Position numbers and translations under genes: made by a program. DNA of 64,000 nucleotides, taken from positions 148,351 to 212,350 of the forward strand of contig CAJMNH010000004.1 in the NCBI GenBank assembly GCA_905214725.1, read 5' to 3'. Below, one piece after another: positions 33,494-40,902 of this stretch. Numbering within the stretch: position 1 is the first letter of the stretch; each line of letters starts with the position of its first letter. The notes beneath the pieces were generated by a model. The model had not been told where the DNA came from and ran no database searches. It saw only the letters and a program-made list of their open reading frames with translations. This DNA comes from an uncultured bacterium (lineage in GTDB: Bacteria > Bacteroidota > Bacteroidia > Bacteroidales > Rikenellaceae).

Positions 33494-35716
33494 TTATTTG
33501 AGGTTTTCTTGTCTATCGCGCAGTTTGAGCTGATTCGCAGGAGGCATGAGCGTCCGCTCCATGACGGGCGGTTTCACCGTCAAACTGTCGGGCTCCGGTT
33601 CCGGTTCGACCCAGAAGCCGCAGGCCTTCAATAAGGGTTCCTTGTCAGGATCTTTGCCGCGGAAATCGCGGTAAAGCGTCATGCCGTCGGCTTCGCCGCC
33701 GCGGCTGAGCAGCTTTTCACGGAATGCGCGGGCGATCTTCTTGTTGAAGATATCGCCGCTGCTGCGAAATGCCTCGTAGGCATCCTTGTCGAGCACCTGC
33801 GCCCAAATGTAAAAGTAGTAGCCCGCCGAATAGCCGCCGTCGAAGATATGGCTGAAATAGGGATAACGATAACGCGGTTCGATCTGCGGGATCAGCCCCC
33901 GCTTGGTGTAAAGCGCCTCGCGCTCGAACGCATTGACGTCGAACGGTTCGTATGCTTTCTGCGAATGAATGTCCATGTCCGACAAGGCAGCGGCCAACAG
34001 TTCGGTCATCTCGAAACCTTGATTGAACTGTGCGCTGCGGCGGATCTTCTGCATGAGCGTCGCAGGTATCTTATCATTGGTACGGTAATGCAACGCATAC
34101 TGCTCCAACATTTCGGGTTCGGTCGCCCAATTCTCCATCACTTGCGACGGCAGCTCCACGAAATCGCCCTCGACATCCGCCAGTCCGCGATACTTCACCT
34201 TGCGGAACAGACTGTGCAGCGCATGGCCGAACTCGTGGAAGAGGGTCTTCGTCTCGTCGAGATTGAGCAGCGTCGGCGTCGAACGGGTCGGACGGGCATA
34301 GTTGGTCACCACCCCCACGACGGGCGCCACGCGTTCGTCGCCCACGTAATATTGCTCGGTGAAGTTTCCGCACCATGCGCCGCCGCTCTTTCCCTCACGC
34401 ACATAGTAATCGAAATAGAGCACGCCCAGATGGCTCTCGTCCTCGTCGAGCACTTCGTAAACGAGGCAGTCGGGATTGTACAACGGCGCCACGATGGGTC
34501 GGAAGGTGACTCCGTAAAGCCGGTTGGCCAGAAAAAAGATGCCGCCCTGCACGTTTTCGAGCGTGAAATAGGGTCGCAGCGCCTCGTCGTCGAGCGCATA
34601 GTCGCGGCGGCGCACCTTCTCTGCATAGTACCACCAGTCCCACGGTTCGAACGTAGCCTCCGGTTCGTCGGCATGCAACAGCTCCTCCATCGCCGCCAAC
34701 TCCTCCTTCGCCCGACCGAGCGCCGGCGTCCATATCTCGTCCAACAACGCATAGACCGCTTCTGGCGTCGCGGCCATCTGATCCGAAATCACATAGTCGG
34801 CATAGGATTCATACCCCAGCAGATGCGCCTTTTCGGTGCGCAGCCGGATGTAATCGTTCACCAGCGTCTTGTTGTCGTACGCATCGTCGTTGTTACAGCG
34901 ATTCAGGTACGCCGTATAGAGTTGTTCGCGCAGTTTGCGATTCTTGGCATAGCTCAGGAAGGGCAACATGCTGGGTTTGTGAAGCGTGAATACATAGTAT
35001 TTGTCACCGAGCTCCAACTCGCGCGCCTTCTCCCGCGCCGCCTCGCGTACGGCGGTGGGCAGTCCGTCCAACTGATCTGCGGTCAGTTCCAATCGGAACG
35101 CATCGTTATCCGCCAACAGGTTGTTGCCGTATTTCACCGACAACCGAGACAATTCGCCGTTGATCTCTTTGAGCCGGCTCTTACCCGTCTCGTCGAGCAG
35201 GGCGCCCGAACGAACGAATTCGCGGTAAAGCTTCTCCGTCAGACGCCGTTGTTCCGCCGTCAGCGGCAATGCGTCACGATGGTCGTAAACGGCCTTGATC
35301 CGGTCGAACAGCCGCTCGTTCATACGGATTTCGTCGGCATGAGCCGCCAGCAGCGGCATCGCCTCCTCCTCGACGGCCTGCATTTCAGGCGTGGCGTCCG
35401 AGTCCGTAAGCATCTCGAAGATCAGCGCCGTGCGCTGCAACATCCGCCCCGCCCCGTCGTAGGCCAAGATCGTATTCTCGAAAGTAGGAGCGTCCGACTC
35501 GCCGACGATGGCGTCGATTTCTGCGTTATGGAGCGACATTCCCCGCTCGAAGGCCGGCAGGAAATGTTCGGGCCTGATCCGATCGAAAGGAGGCACACCG
35601 TAGGGCGTCGTCCACTCCTCGAAGAAAGGATTGGGCGTCTGGACCGGTTTATTCCGGCACGCGAAGAGTGTCATGGCTGCACAAATTGTTAATAAGAATC
35701 CGATGAAACGTCCCAT
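33494..35716 (-). CDS. M3-family zinc metallopeptidase (second Dcp-like lipoprotein)
   Basis: 740 aa from the ATG at 35716 (MGRFIGFLLTICAAMTLFAC, lipobox Cys). An earlier in-frame ATG at 35746 lies inside the promoter dyad and is not usable. The zinc site is 'LFHEFGHALHSLF'; 'FVELPSQVMENWATEPEML' supplies the third-ligand region. It shares the whole fold with its downstream neighbour, including 'F-x-EW-x-TP-x-x-x-PPF' at the mature N-terminus, so they are tandem duplicates. Both would process peptides in the periplasm. First gene of the two-gene operon. Confidence 0.92.
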   Translation of the reverse strand: MGRFIGFLLTICAAMTLFACRNKPVQTPNPFFEEWTTPYGVPPFDRIRPEHFLPAFERGMSLHNAEIDAIVGESDAPTFENTILAYDGAGRMLQRTALIFEMLTDSDATPEMQAVEEEAMPLLAAHADEIRMNERLFDRIKAVYDHRDALPLTAEQRRLTEKLYREFVRSGALLDETGKSRLKEINGELSRLSVKYGNNLLADNDAFRLELTADQLDGLPTAVREAAREKARELELGDKYYVFTLHKPSMLPFLSYAKNRKLREQLYTAYLNRCNNDDAYDNKTLVNDYIRLRTEKAHLLGYESYADYVISDQMAATPEAVYALLDEIWTPALGRAKEELAAMEELLHADEPEATFEPWDWWYYAEKVRRRDYALDDEALRPYFTLENVQGGIFFLANRLYGVTFRPIVAPLYNPDCLVYEVLDEDESHLGVLYFDYYVREGKSGGAWCGNFTEQYYVGDERVAPVVGVVTNYARPTRSTPTLLNLDETKTLFHEFGHALHSLFRKVKYRGLADVEGDFVELPSQVMENWATEPEMLEQYALHYRTNDKIPATLMQKIRRSAQFNQGFEMTELLAAALSDMDIHSQKAYEPFDVNAFEREALYTKRGLIPQIEPRYRYPYFSHIFDGGYSAGYYFYIWAQVLDKDAYEAFRSSGDIFNKKIARAFREKLLSRGGEADGMTLYRDFRGKDPDKEPLLKACGFWVEPEPEPDSLTVKPPVMERTLMPPANQLKLRDRQENLK

Positions 35717-35732
35717 GTGATTGGCAATCTTT

Positions 35733-35754
35733 TTATAACTTTGCAAAGTTATAA
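35733..35754. promoter_or_regulatory. fully palindromic divergent promoter (M3 operon and rsmE)
   Basis: A perfect 22-bp dyad whose two halves are each a -7 box: TAACTTTG on the plus strand (35736-35743) and TAACTTTG on the minus strand (35751-35744), back to back with no gap. Transcripts would start about 20 nt before rsmE (35769) and before the M3 gene (35716). Confidence 0.7.
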
Positions 35755-35768
35755 ATTATTACACAGCC

Positions 35769-36494
35769 ATGCAACTATTTTACGCACCCGATCTCACGCC
35801 GCCCCTCTACACGCTGGGCGAGGAGGAGTCGAAGCACTGCATCCGCGTACTGCGGCTCAGGCGGGGCGACACGCTCCACCTGACCGACGGGCGGGGAACG
35901 CTCCACCGGTGCGAAATCATGGACGACAACGCCAAACGCTGCACGGTGCGCGTCGTGGAGAGCACCACCGAATTCGAGCGCATGCCCTACCGTCTGACGA
36001 TGGCCGTCGCCCCCACGAAGAATATCGAACGTTTCGAGTGGTTTCTCGAAAAGGCGACCGAGGTAGGCGTAAGCGAAATCGTCCCGATCCTGTGCGACCG
36101 CTCGGAACGCCGCGCGCTGAAAGTCGAACGCGAAGAACGCGTCGTCACGGCCGCCATGAAACAGTCGCTCAAAGCCTATTGTCCTACGCTGCGCCCGCTC
36201 ACTCCGCTGGCCGGACTGTTGGCGGAACCGTTCGACGGACGGCGGTTCATCGCCCATTGCGACACGCCGCGTTCGGCGAAACGCTATCTGTTCGATACGC
36301 TCCGGTCGGCTGAAAATCTGTTGGTGCTCATCGGCCCCGAAGGCGACTTCTCGCCCGCAGAGATCGACGCTGCGCTGGCCGCCGGTTTCGAGGAGATCAC
36401 CCTCGGCCGTCAGCGGCTGCGCACCGAAACGGCCGCCGTCGTCGCGACGGTCATGGCCGCCACACGGAATCACACGCCCGAAGAGACCGCATAA
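35769..36494 (+). CDS. rsmE: 16S rRNA (uracil-1498-N3)-methyltransferase
   Basis: 241 aa. An N-terminal PUA-like domain ('MQLFYAPDL...EEESKHCIRVLRLRRGDTLHLTDG') is followed by a SPOUT methyltransferase domain. Its knot is marked by 'VAPTKNIERFEWFLEKATEVGVSEIVPI', 'LVLIGPEGDFSPAEID' and 'ITLGRQRLRTETA'. It methylates U1498 of 16S rRNA at N3 using SAM. Monocistronic and divergent from the M3 peptidases via the palindromic promoter. Confidence 0.96.
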   Translation: MQLFYAPDLTPPLYTLGEEESKHCIRVLRLRRGDTLHLTDGRGTLHRCEIMDDNAKRCTVRVVESTTEFERMPYRLTMAVAPTKNIERFEWFLEKATEVGVSEIVPILCDRSERRALKVEREERVVTAAMKQSLKAYCPTLRPLTPLAGLLAEPFDGRRFIAHCDTPRSAKRYLFDTLRSAENLLVLIGPEGDFSPAEIDAALAAGFEEITLGRQRLRTETAAVVATVMAATRNHTPEETA

Positions 36495-36532
36495 CCCATG
36501 CCGACCGCCGCTTTTATCCTGCCGACCGTAAC

Positions 36533-36558
36533 GGGCGCCGCCTTTTTTACCGGCGCCC
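36533..36558 (+). terminator. possible hairpin after rsmE
   Basis: GGGCGCCG (36533-36540) pairs with CGGCGCCC (36551-36558) around a loop that contains the T-run. The T-run is in the loop rather than after the stem, so this is weak as a terminator. Confidence 0.3.
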
Positions 36559-36621
36559 CATGCAGTAAAGCGCAGGTCGTATCGACATGCGTCGCCCCGC
36601 TTCGAAAAAGACTACGCTGAT

Positions 36622-37164
36622 ATGACATCCCTATTCACCCTTTTCCGGTCGTTCTTCAAGATCGGGCTCTTCACCTTCGGCGGCGGCTACGCCATGATTC
36701 CGCTTATCGAAGCGGAGATCATCAACCGCCGGGGCTGGCTCGCCCGCGATGAATTTCTGGAGTTGCTGACGCTCGCGCAATCGGCTCCCGGCCCTATCGC
36801 CATCAATACGTCGGTTTTTATCGGCTACAAAGTGCGCGGCATCCCGGGAGCGGCGGCGGCCGTCTGCGGCGCCGTACTTCCGTCGTTCGCGATTATTCTG
36901 GTCATCGCGATCTTCTTCGCCGAAGTTCGCAACAACGTGGTCGTGGACGCCGCATTCAAGGGGATGCGGCCGGCCGTCGTGGCATTGATCGTCGTCCCGA
37001 CGATCTCGCTGGCGCGCGGCATGCATCCGGCGCTGATCGTCGTAGCCGTCGCCACGGCGTTGGCCGTCTGGTGGTTCGGATTCTCTCCGATCTGGCTGAT
37101 CGTCGCCGGCGCGGCGGCCGGTATTCTGTGGTCTGTGAAACTCGGAAAGGAGGTGCGGCGATGA
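36622..37164 (+). CDS. CHR-family (chromate-type) transporter, half-size subunit 1
   Basis: 180 aa. It carries one CHR domain: 'FFKIGLFTFGGGYAMIPLIEAEI' followed by 'LTLAQSAPGPIAINTSVFIGYKVRGIPGAAAAV', the two signature motifs, and five to six membrane helices. Full-length ChrA has two such domains in one chain; here the second is the next gene. Such short pairs are thought to form heterodimers. CHR proteins export chromate in some bacteria, but the true substrate in gut Bacteroidetes is unknown. Confidence 0.88.
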   Translation: MTSLFTLFRSFFKIGLFTFGGGYAMIPLIEAEIINRRGWLARDEFLELLTLAQSAPGPIAINTSVFIGYKVRGIPGAAAAVCGAVLPSFAIILVIAIFFAEVRNNVVVDAAFKGMRPAVVALIVVPTISLARGMHPALIVVAVATALAVWWFGFSPIWLIVAGAAAGILWSVKLGKEVRR

Positions 37165-37739
37165 TCTACCTGCAACTCTTCATCAGCTACCTGAAAATCG
37201 GATTCTTCGGATTCGGAGGCGGCTATGCGATGTTGTCGCTTATCCAGAACGAAGTCGTCGTACAGCACGCGTGGATGACCAACACCACCTTTACGGACAT
37301 CGTGGCCATCTCACAGATGACGCCCGGGCCGATCGCCATCAATTCGGCAACTTACGTCGGTTATACCGTCGGCTGTCAGGTGGGAGCGGGTTGCTGGTGC
37401 GGCATTCTGGGTTCGGTCATCGCCACGTTCGCCGTCTGCCTGCCGTCGCTGACGGTGATGCTGCTGCTGACACGTTTTTACCTGAAACTCAAAGGGAATA
37501 AATACATCGAAGGCGCGATGGCCGGCATGAAACCCGTCGTCATCGGCATGATCGCAGCAGCGGCCCTGCTGCTGATCTTCCCCAAGACGGACGAAGGCGC
37601 GAGCTTCATCGACGGGTGGAGCTGGCTGTTGTTCGCCCTCTGTTTCGTGGGAGCGGCACGCAAGCTGAACCCCATTCTTCTGATCGTTCTTTCGGCCGTA
37701 GCGGGCATCGCCATCTACTACGTCCCGACGGTCATCTGA
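37161..37739 (+). CDS. CHR-family (chromate-type) transporter, half-size subunit 2
   Basis: 192 aa from the ATG at 37161, which overlaps the stop of subunit 1 (ATGA), implying translational coupling and equal amounts. The same two motifs are present: 'YLKIGFFGFGGGYAMLSLIQNEVV' and 'ISQMTPGPIAINSATYVGYTVG', with six or so helices. An upstream in-frame ATG at 37071 lies in the middle of subunit 1 and is unlikely. It ends 2 nt from a convergent gene. Confidence 0.88.
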   Translation: MIYLQLFISYLKIGFFGFGGGYAMLSLIQNEVVVQHAWMTNTTFTDIVAISQMTPGPIAINSATYVGYTVGCQVGAGCWCGILGSVIATFAVCLPSLTVMLLLTRFYLKLKGNKYIEGAMAGMKPVVIGMIAAAALLLIFPKTDEGASFIDGWSWLLFALCFVGAARKLNPILLIVLSAVAGIAIYYVPTVI

Positions 37740-37741
37740 CC

Positions 37742-38029
37742 TTACATGGCCACCATCATCCCGCCGGCAAGCAGCAGGAAGAAGAAAATCACGAGAAACA
37801 GCAATCCGAGGATGCCGAACAGCGTCCCGATGCAGCCCAACCCGCGATCCGTTCCGGCGGGCAGCGGATCCGATATCAGTGTGATAAGCAGTCCGATAAG
37901 CGGCGTAAGGATCAGGCTGACCAGAAAAGCCCAGCCGAAACCGATACGGCGTTTGCTGCCGACGATGCCGACCAGCACCGAAAGGAAACAGCCCGACATC
38001 AGGCCGAAAAAGAGCGCGAACAGTGACAT
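37742..38029 (-). CDS. small integral membrane protein of unknown function
   Basis: 95 aa, almost entirely hydrophobic with two long helical hairpins: residues 1-50 ('LFALFFGLMSGCFLSVLVGIVGSKRRIGFGWAFLVSLILTPLIGLLITLI') and 66-94. The G-W-A-F-L-x-S-L-x-L-x-P-L-I-G-L pattern recurs in short Bacteroidetes membrane proteins without a known role. It lies 15 nt after the methyltransferase gene and is probably the last gene of that operon. Confidence 0.75.
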   Translation of the reverse strand: MSLFALFFGLMSGCFLSVLVGIVGSKRRIGFGWAFLVSLILTPLIGLLITLISDPLPAGTDRGLGCIGTLFGILGLLFLVIFFFLLLAGGMMVAM

Positions 38030-38044
38030 AAGCTATCTGTTAAG

Positions 38045-38932
38045 TTATCTGACAAACCGGTAATAGACTCCCAGCGGCAGTTGTTTGGCGAAAGCATCCT
38101 CGAAATAGAGTTCGCCGTATTGTTCCTCCGACGGCGCGCCGAACGCCTGCCGCACGGCCGTACGGGCCAGCATCGCCGAGAGCCCCATCGAATAGAGATT
38201 GAGCACCAGAAAAGCCCCCTCGTCGGACGAAAACAGCTGCGCGCAGCAGGCCAGCATTTCGCCGATATGCTCCTCCAAGATCCATTTTTCGCCGTCGGCG
38301 CCGCGCCCGTAAGCGGGCGGATCGAGCACGATGGCGTCGTAACGACTCCCGCGCCGCACCTCGCGCCGCACGAATTTCAGCGCGTCCTCCACGATCCAGC
38401 GCACGCCGTCCAGCCCGCTCAGTTCCATATTCTCGCGGGCCCACGTCACCACTTGTTTCACCGAATCGACGTGCGTAGCTTCGGCTCCGGCGGCGCGCGC
38501 CGCCAGCGTCGCCCCGCCCGTATAGGCAAAGAGATTCAGCAGACGCGGTTTCCGTCCCGCAGCCGCCAACGCACGGCAACGGTCGTAGATAAAATTCCAG
38601 TTGGCGGCCTGTTCGGGAAAAATGCCCACGTGTTTGAACGAAGTCAGCCCCATGCGCATCCGCAGGCGCATCTCCTCATAATCATAGGCCACGACCCATC
38701 GGTCGGGCGTCTGCGGTTTGAGCCGCCACTCGCCCCGTTCGTCGCTGCGGGCGTCGCGCAAAAACGCCGCATCGGCACGCTGCCGCCACGCCTCTTCCGG
38801 CAGCGAACGATGCCAGATCGCCTGCGGCTCGGGCCGGCGGGTGACATAGCGTCCGAACCGTTCGAGTTTCTCGAAATCGCCCGAATCGAGCAGTTCGTAC
38901 TCCTTCAGCACGGGGGTAAGCGAAGTATTCAT
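38045..38932 (-). CDS. class I SAM-dependent (rRNA) methyltransferase
   Basis: 295 aa from the ATG at 38932; an ATG six codons earlier (38950) overlaps the upstream gene by 11 nt. 'YELLDSGDFEKLERFGRYVTRRPEPQA' at the start, the SAM loop 'LLNLFAYTGGATLAARAAGA' (about 125-145) and the catalytic 'VLDPPAYGRG' (about 200-210) match the RlmI/RlmK-like branch without a PUA domain. The likely target is rRNA, but the exact base is not predictable. Follows the U32 gene. Confidence 0.88.
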   Translation of the reverse strand: MNTSLTPVLKEYELLDSGDFEKLERFGRYVTRRPEPQAIWHRSLPEEAWRQRADAAFLRDARSDERGEWRLKPQTPDRWVVAYDYEEMRLRMRMGLTSFKHVGIFPEQAANWNFIYDRCRALAAAGRKPRLLNLFAYTGGATLAARAAGAEATHVDSVKQVVTWARENMELSGLDGVRWIVEDALKFVRREVRRGSRYDAIVLDPPAYGRGADGEKWILEEHIGEMLACCAQLFSSDEGAFLVLNLYSMGLSAMLARTAVRQAFGAPSEEQYGELYFEDAFAKQLPLGVYYRFVR

Positions 38933-38939
38933 CCGAATG

Positions 38940-40736
38940 TTATTTTTCATCTATCAAACTCATTTCGCAATGCACGCAGTCGAACGCCAGCCGATAACGC
39001 TTCGTTCCGCGCACCAGAAAGAGATCGTCCCGCAGGCGCGAACCTTCACGCAGGCACTCGCCGATTTCACGGCGAATGCAGTACGCCGACCGCATCACCC
39101 GCCGCCCGACCGTCGCGGCGGACAAGTCGAGTCCCGACTCTATTCGCGCCACGCCGTGATCGCGGTAAAATTGCTCCGCCAGTCGGTTGGTGACGTTCCC
39201 TTCGGCCGAAAGCTCCGTCGCAGGATAAGGCGCATGCTGATCTTCGGGGAGAATACGGCGCTCGGGAACCCGCGCAATGCGCAACCGGCGTAACTCTTCC
39301 AGCGCTTCACGCCGCAACGCTCCGGCCAACGACACGGGAACGAACCGGTCGGCGCCCGCCACCTCGACCCGCCGCACCTCGAAAGGCGTATCGCCGCTCT
39401 TGGCGGCCTGCATCCGCAACAGATCGGCCATTTTTACGGGATCGCCCGCCGGCTCGAACGTTCCTTCGCGCGAAACCTCGGCCGTTATCCCCTCGCAATC
39501 GGCATACCGAAACGTCACCCTGTCGGACGCAACCGTCACGCAGGCCGTCGCAGGGATGACGCGCCGCATCCGGCTGCGTTCGAGCTGCAAGCGGAACCGG
39601 TTGTCCAGATTGCGGCAGACCGCCGCGCCGGAACGAACCGACTCCGGCATCCGGTTGGGCACGATGCGACGGCCCTCGACCGAATTGACGTTCGCGCCGT
39701 CGGCGCCGATGCAGATGCCGTCGCCCGGAGCGAGCGAGACTGTGCGGTCGAGCGTAAAACCGCGGGCGTCGCATGCGGCCACCCGTCCCACGAACTCTCC
39801 GACCGACTTGGGTGTGTCGAACGACGCTACGCCCGCCGTGCGTCCCGCAAAGAAATACTCCGACTCGCCGCGCGTAAAACTCTTCGACGGATCGGGCGTA
39901 AAATCGAGCCGCGTCTCACCGACCGACGCCCGACAGCAATCCCCGCGCGAAGCGATCGCCTCGTCCAACCGCTGCCGGTAATAGGCCACCACATTGCGGA
40001 TGTAACCTTCGTCCTTGAGCCGCCCCTCGATTTTGAACGAAGTGACCCCCGCGTCGATCAACGCGCCCAACCGATCCGCGAGATTGAGGTCGCGCACCGA
40101 AAGCAGATGCTTGCCGCGGATAATCCGCCGGCCGGAAGCGTCTTCCAGATCGTAGCTCAGACGGCATGGCTGGCTGCACTCGCCCCGATTGCCGCTGCGC
40201 GCCGACATCGACCGCGACAGGTAACATTGGCCGCTGTATCCCACGCAAATCGCGCCGTGGACGAAGCATTCGACCTCGGCGGTCGTTGCACGGCAGATCG
40301 AGCGAATCTCGTCGAACGACAGCGCTCGTTCCAGAATCACGCGCGCAAAACCGCAACGCGCCAGAAAAGCCGCTTGTTCGGGCGTACGGATCGCCGTCTG
40401 TGTCGATGCGTGCAGTTCGACGGGCAGCGACATCCGCCGCAATGCCATATCCTGCACGATCAGGGCGTCGATCCCCGCCGCAATCAACTCGCGGGCCTGC
40501 CGCTGGGCAGCGGCCAACTCATCGTCGTAAAGCAGCGTATTGAGCGTAGCGTGCACCCGCACGCCGTAAAGATGCGCGTATTCCACGACCCGCCGAATGT
40601 CGTCGGCCGAATTTGCGGCCGCATGACGCGCGCCGAACCGCGCGCCGCCGATGTAGATCGCATCGGCGCCGGCGTCGACGGCAGCAACCGCCGAAGCATA
40701 GTTCCGCGCAGGAGCCAGCAGTTCGAGTCGTTTCAT
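38940..40736 (-). CDS. U32-family protein (RlhA/TrhP-like RNA hydroxylation factor)
   Basis: 598 aa from the ATG at 40736 (MKRLELLAPARNYASAVAAVDAGADAIYIGG). The open frame continues to 40814, but that part lies upstream of the promoter. The conserved Cys cluster 'FVHGAICVGYSGQCYLSRSMSARSGNRGECSQPCR' (about 165-200) is diagnostic for U32. Although named peptidases, well-studied members (TrhP, RlhA) hydroxylate tRNA or 23S rRNA cytidine/uridine. The long C-terminal part matches the RlhA-like form. Followed by a SAM methyltransferase, which also suggests RNA modification. Confidence 0.88.
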   Translation of the reverse strand: MKRLELLAPARNYASAVAAVDAGADAIYIGGARFGARHAAANSADDIRRVVEYAHLYGVRVHATLNTLLYDDELAAAQRQARELIAAGIDALIVQDMALRRMSLPVELHASTQTAIRTPEQAAFLARCGFARVILERALSFDEIRSICRATTAEVECFVHGAICVGYSGQCYLSRSMSARSGNRGECSQPCRLSYDLEDASGRRIIRGKHLLSVRDLNLADRLGALIDAGVTSFKIEGRLKDEGYIRNVVAYYRQRLDEAIASRGDCCRASVGETRLDFTPDPSKSFTRGESEYFFAGRTAGVASFDTPKSVGEFVGRVAACDARGFTLDRTVSLAPGDGICIGADGANVNSVEGRRIVPNRMPESVRSGAAVCRNLDNRFRLQLERSRMRRVIPATACVTVASDRVTFRYADCEGITAEVSREGTFEPAGDPVKMADLLRMQAAKSGDTPFEVRRVEVAGADRFVPVSLAGALRREALEELRRLRIARVPERRILPEDQHAPYPATELSAEGNVTNRLAEQFYRDHGVARIESGLDLSAATVGRRVMRSAYCIRREIGECLREGSRLRDDLFLVRGTKRYRLAFDCVHCEMSLIDEK

Positions 40737-40777
40737 TGTCAACAGAAATCCGCCGAAAAGACGGACGTTATCTGCGG

Positions 40778-40785
40778 CAAAGATA
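40778..40785 (-). promoter_or_regulatory. -7 box for the U32/methyltransferase operon
   Basis: TATCTTTG on the minus strand, 41 nt upstream of the ATG at 40736. Confidence 0.65.
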
Positions 40786-40788
40786 ACG

Positions 40789-40824
40789 AAAAAAGCGGCG
40801 GTGCGTACTCGCACTGCCGCTTTT
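40789..40824. terminator. hairpin upstream of the U32 promoter
   Basis: AAAAGCGGC and its complement GCCGCTTTT pair around an imperfect inner stem, with A/T tracts on both sides. It insulates the U32 operon from the phospholipase gene together with the next hairpin. Confidence 0.55.
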
Positions 40825-40838
40825 CATTCCCGAACGGA

Positions 40839-40871
40839 CAAAAAAAGAGGAGCCCCCTTGCTTAGCTCCTC
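40839..40871 (-). terminator. intrinsic terminator after the phospholipase gene
   Basis: On the minus strand GAGGAGC (40871-40865) pairs with GCTCCTC (40853-40847), followed by seven T residues. It lies 32 nt past the stop. Confidence 0.85.
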
Positions 40872-40902
40872 GGAAACAACACACATGACACCTTCCCGTC
40901 GG

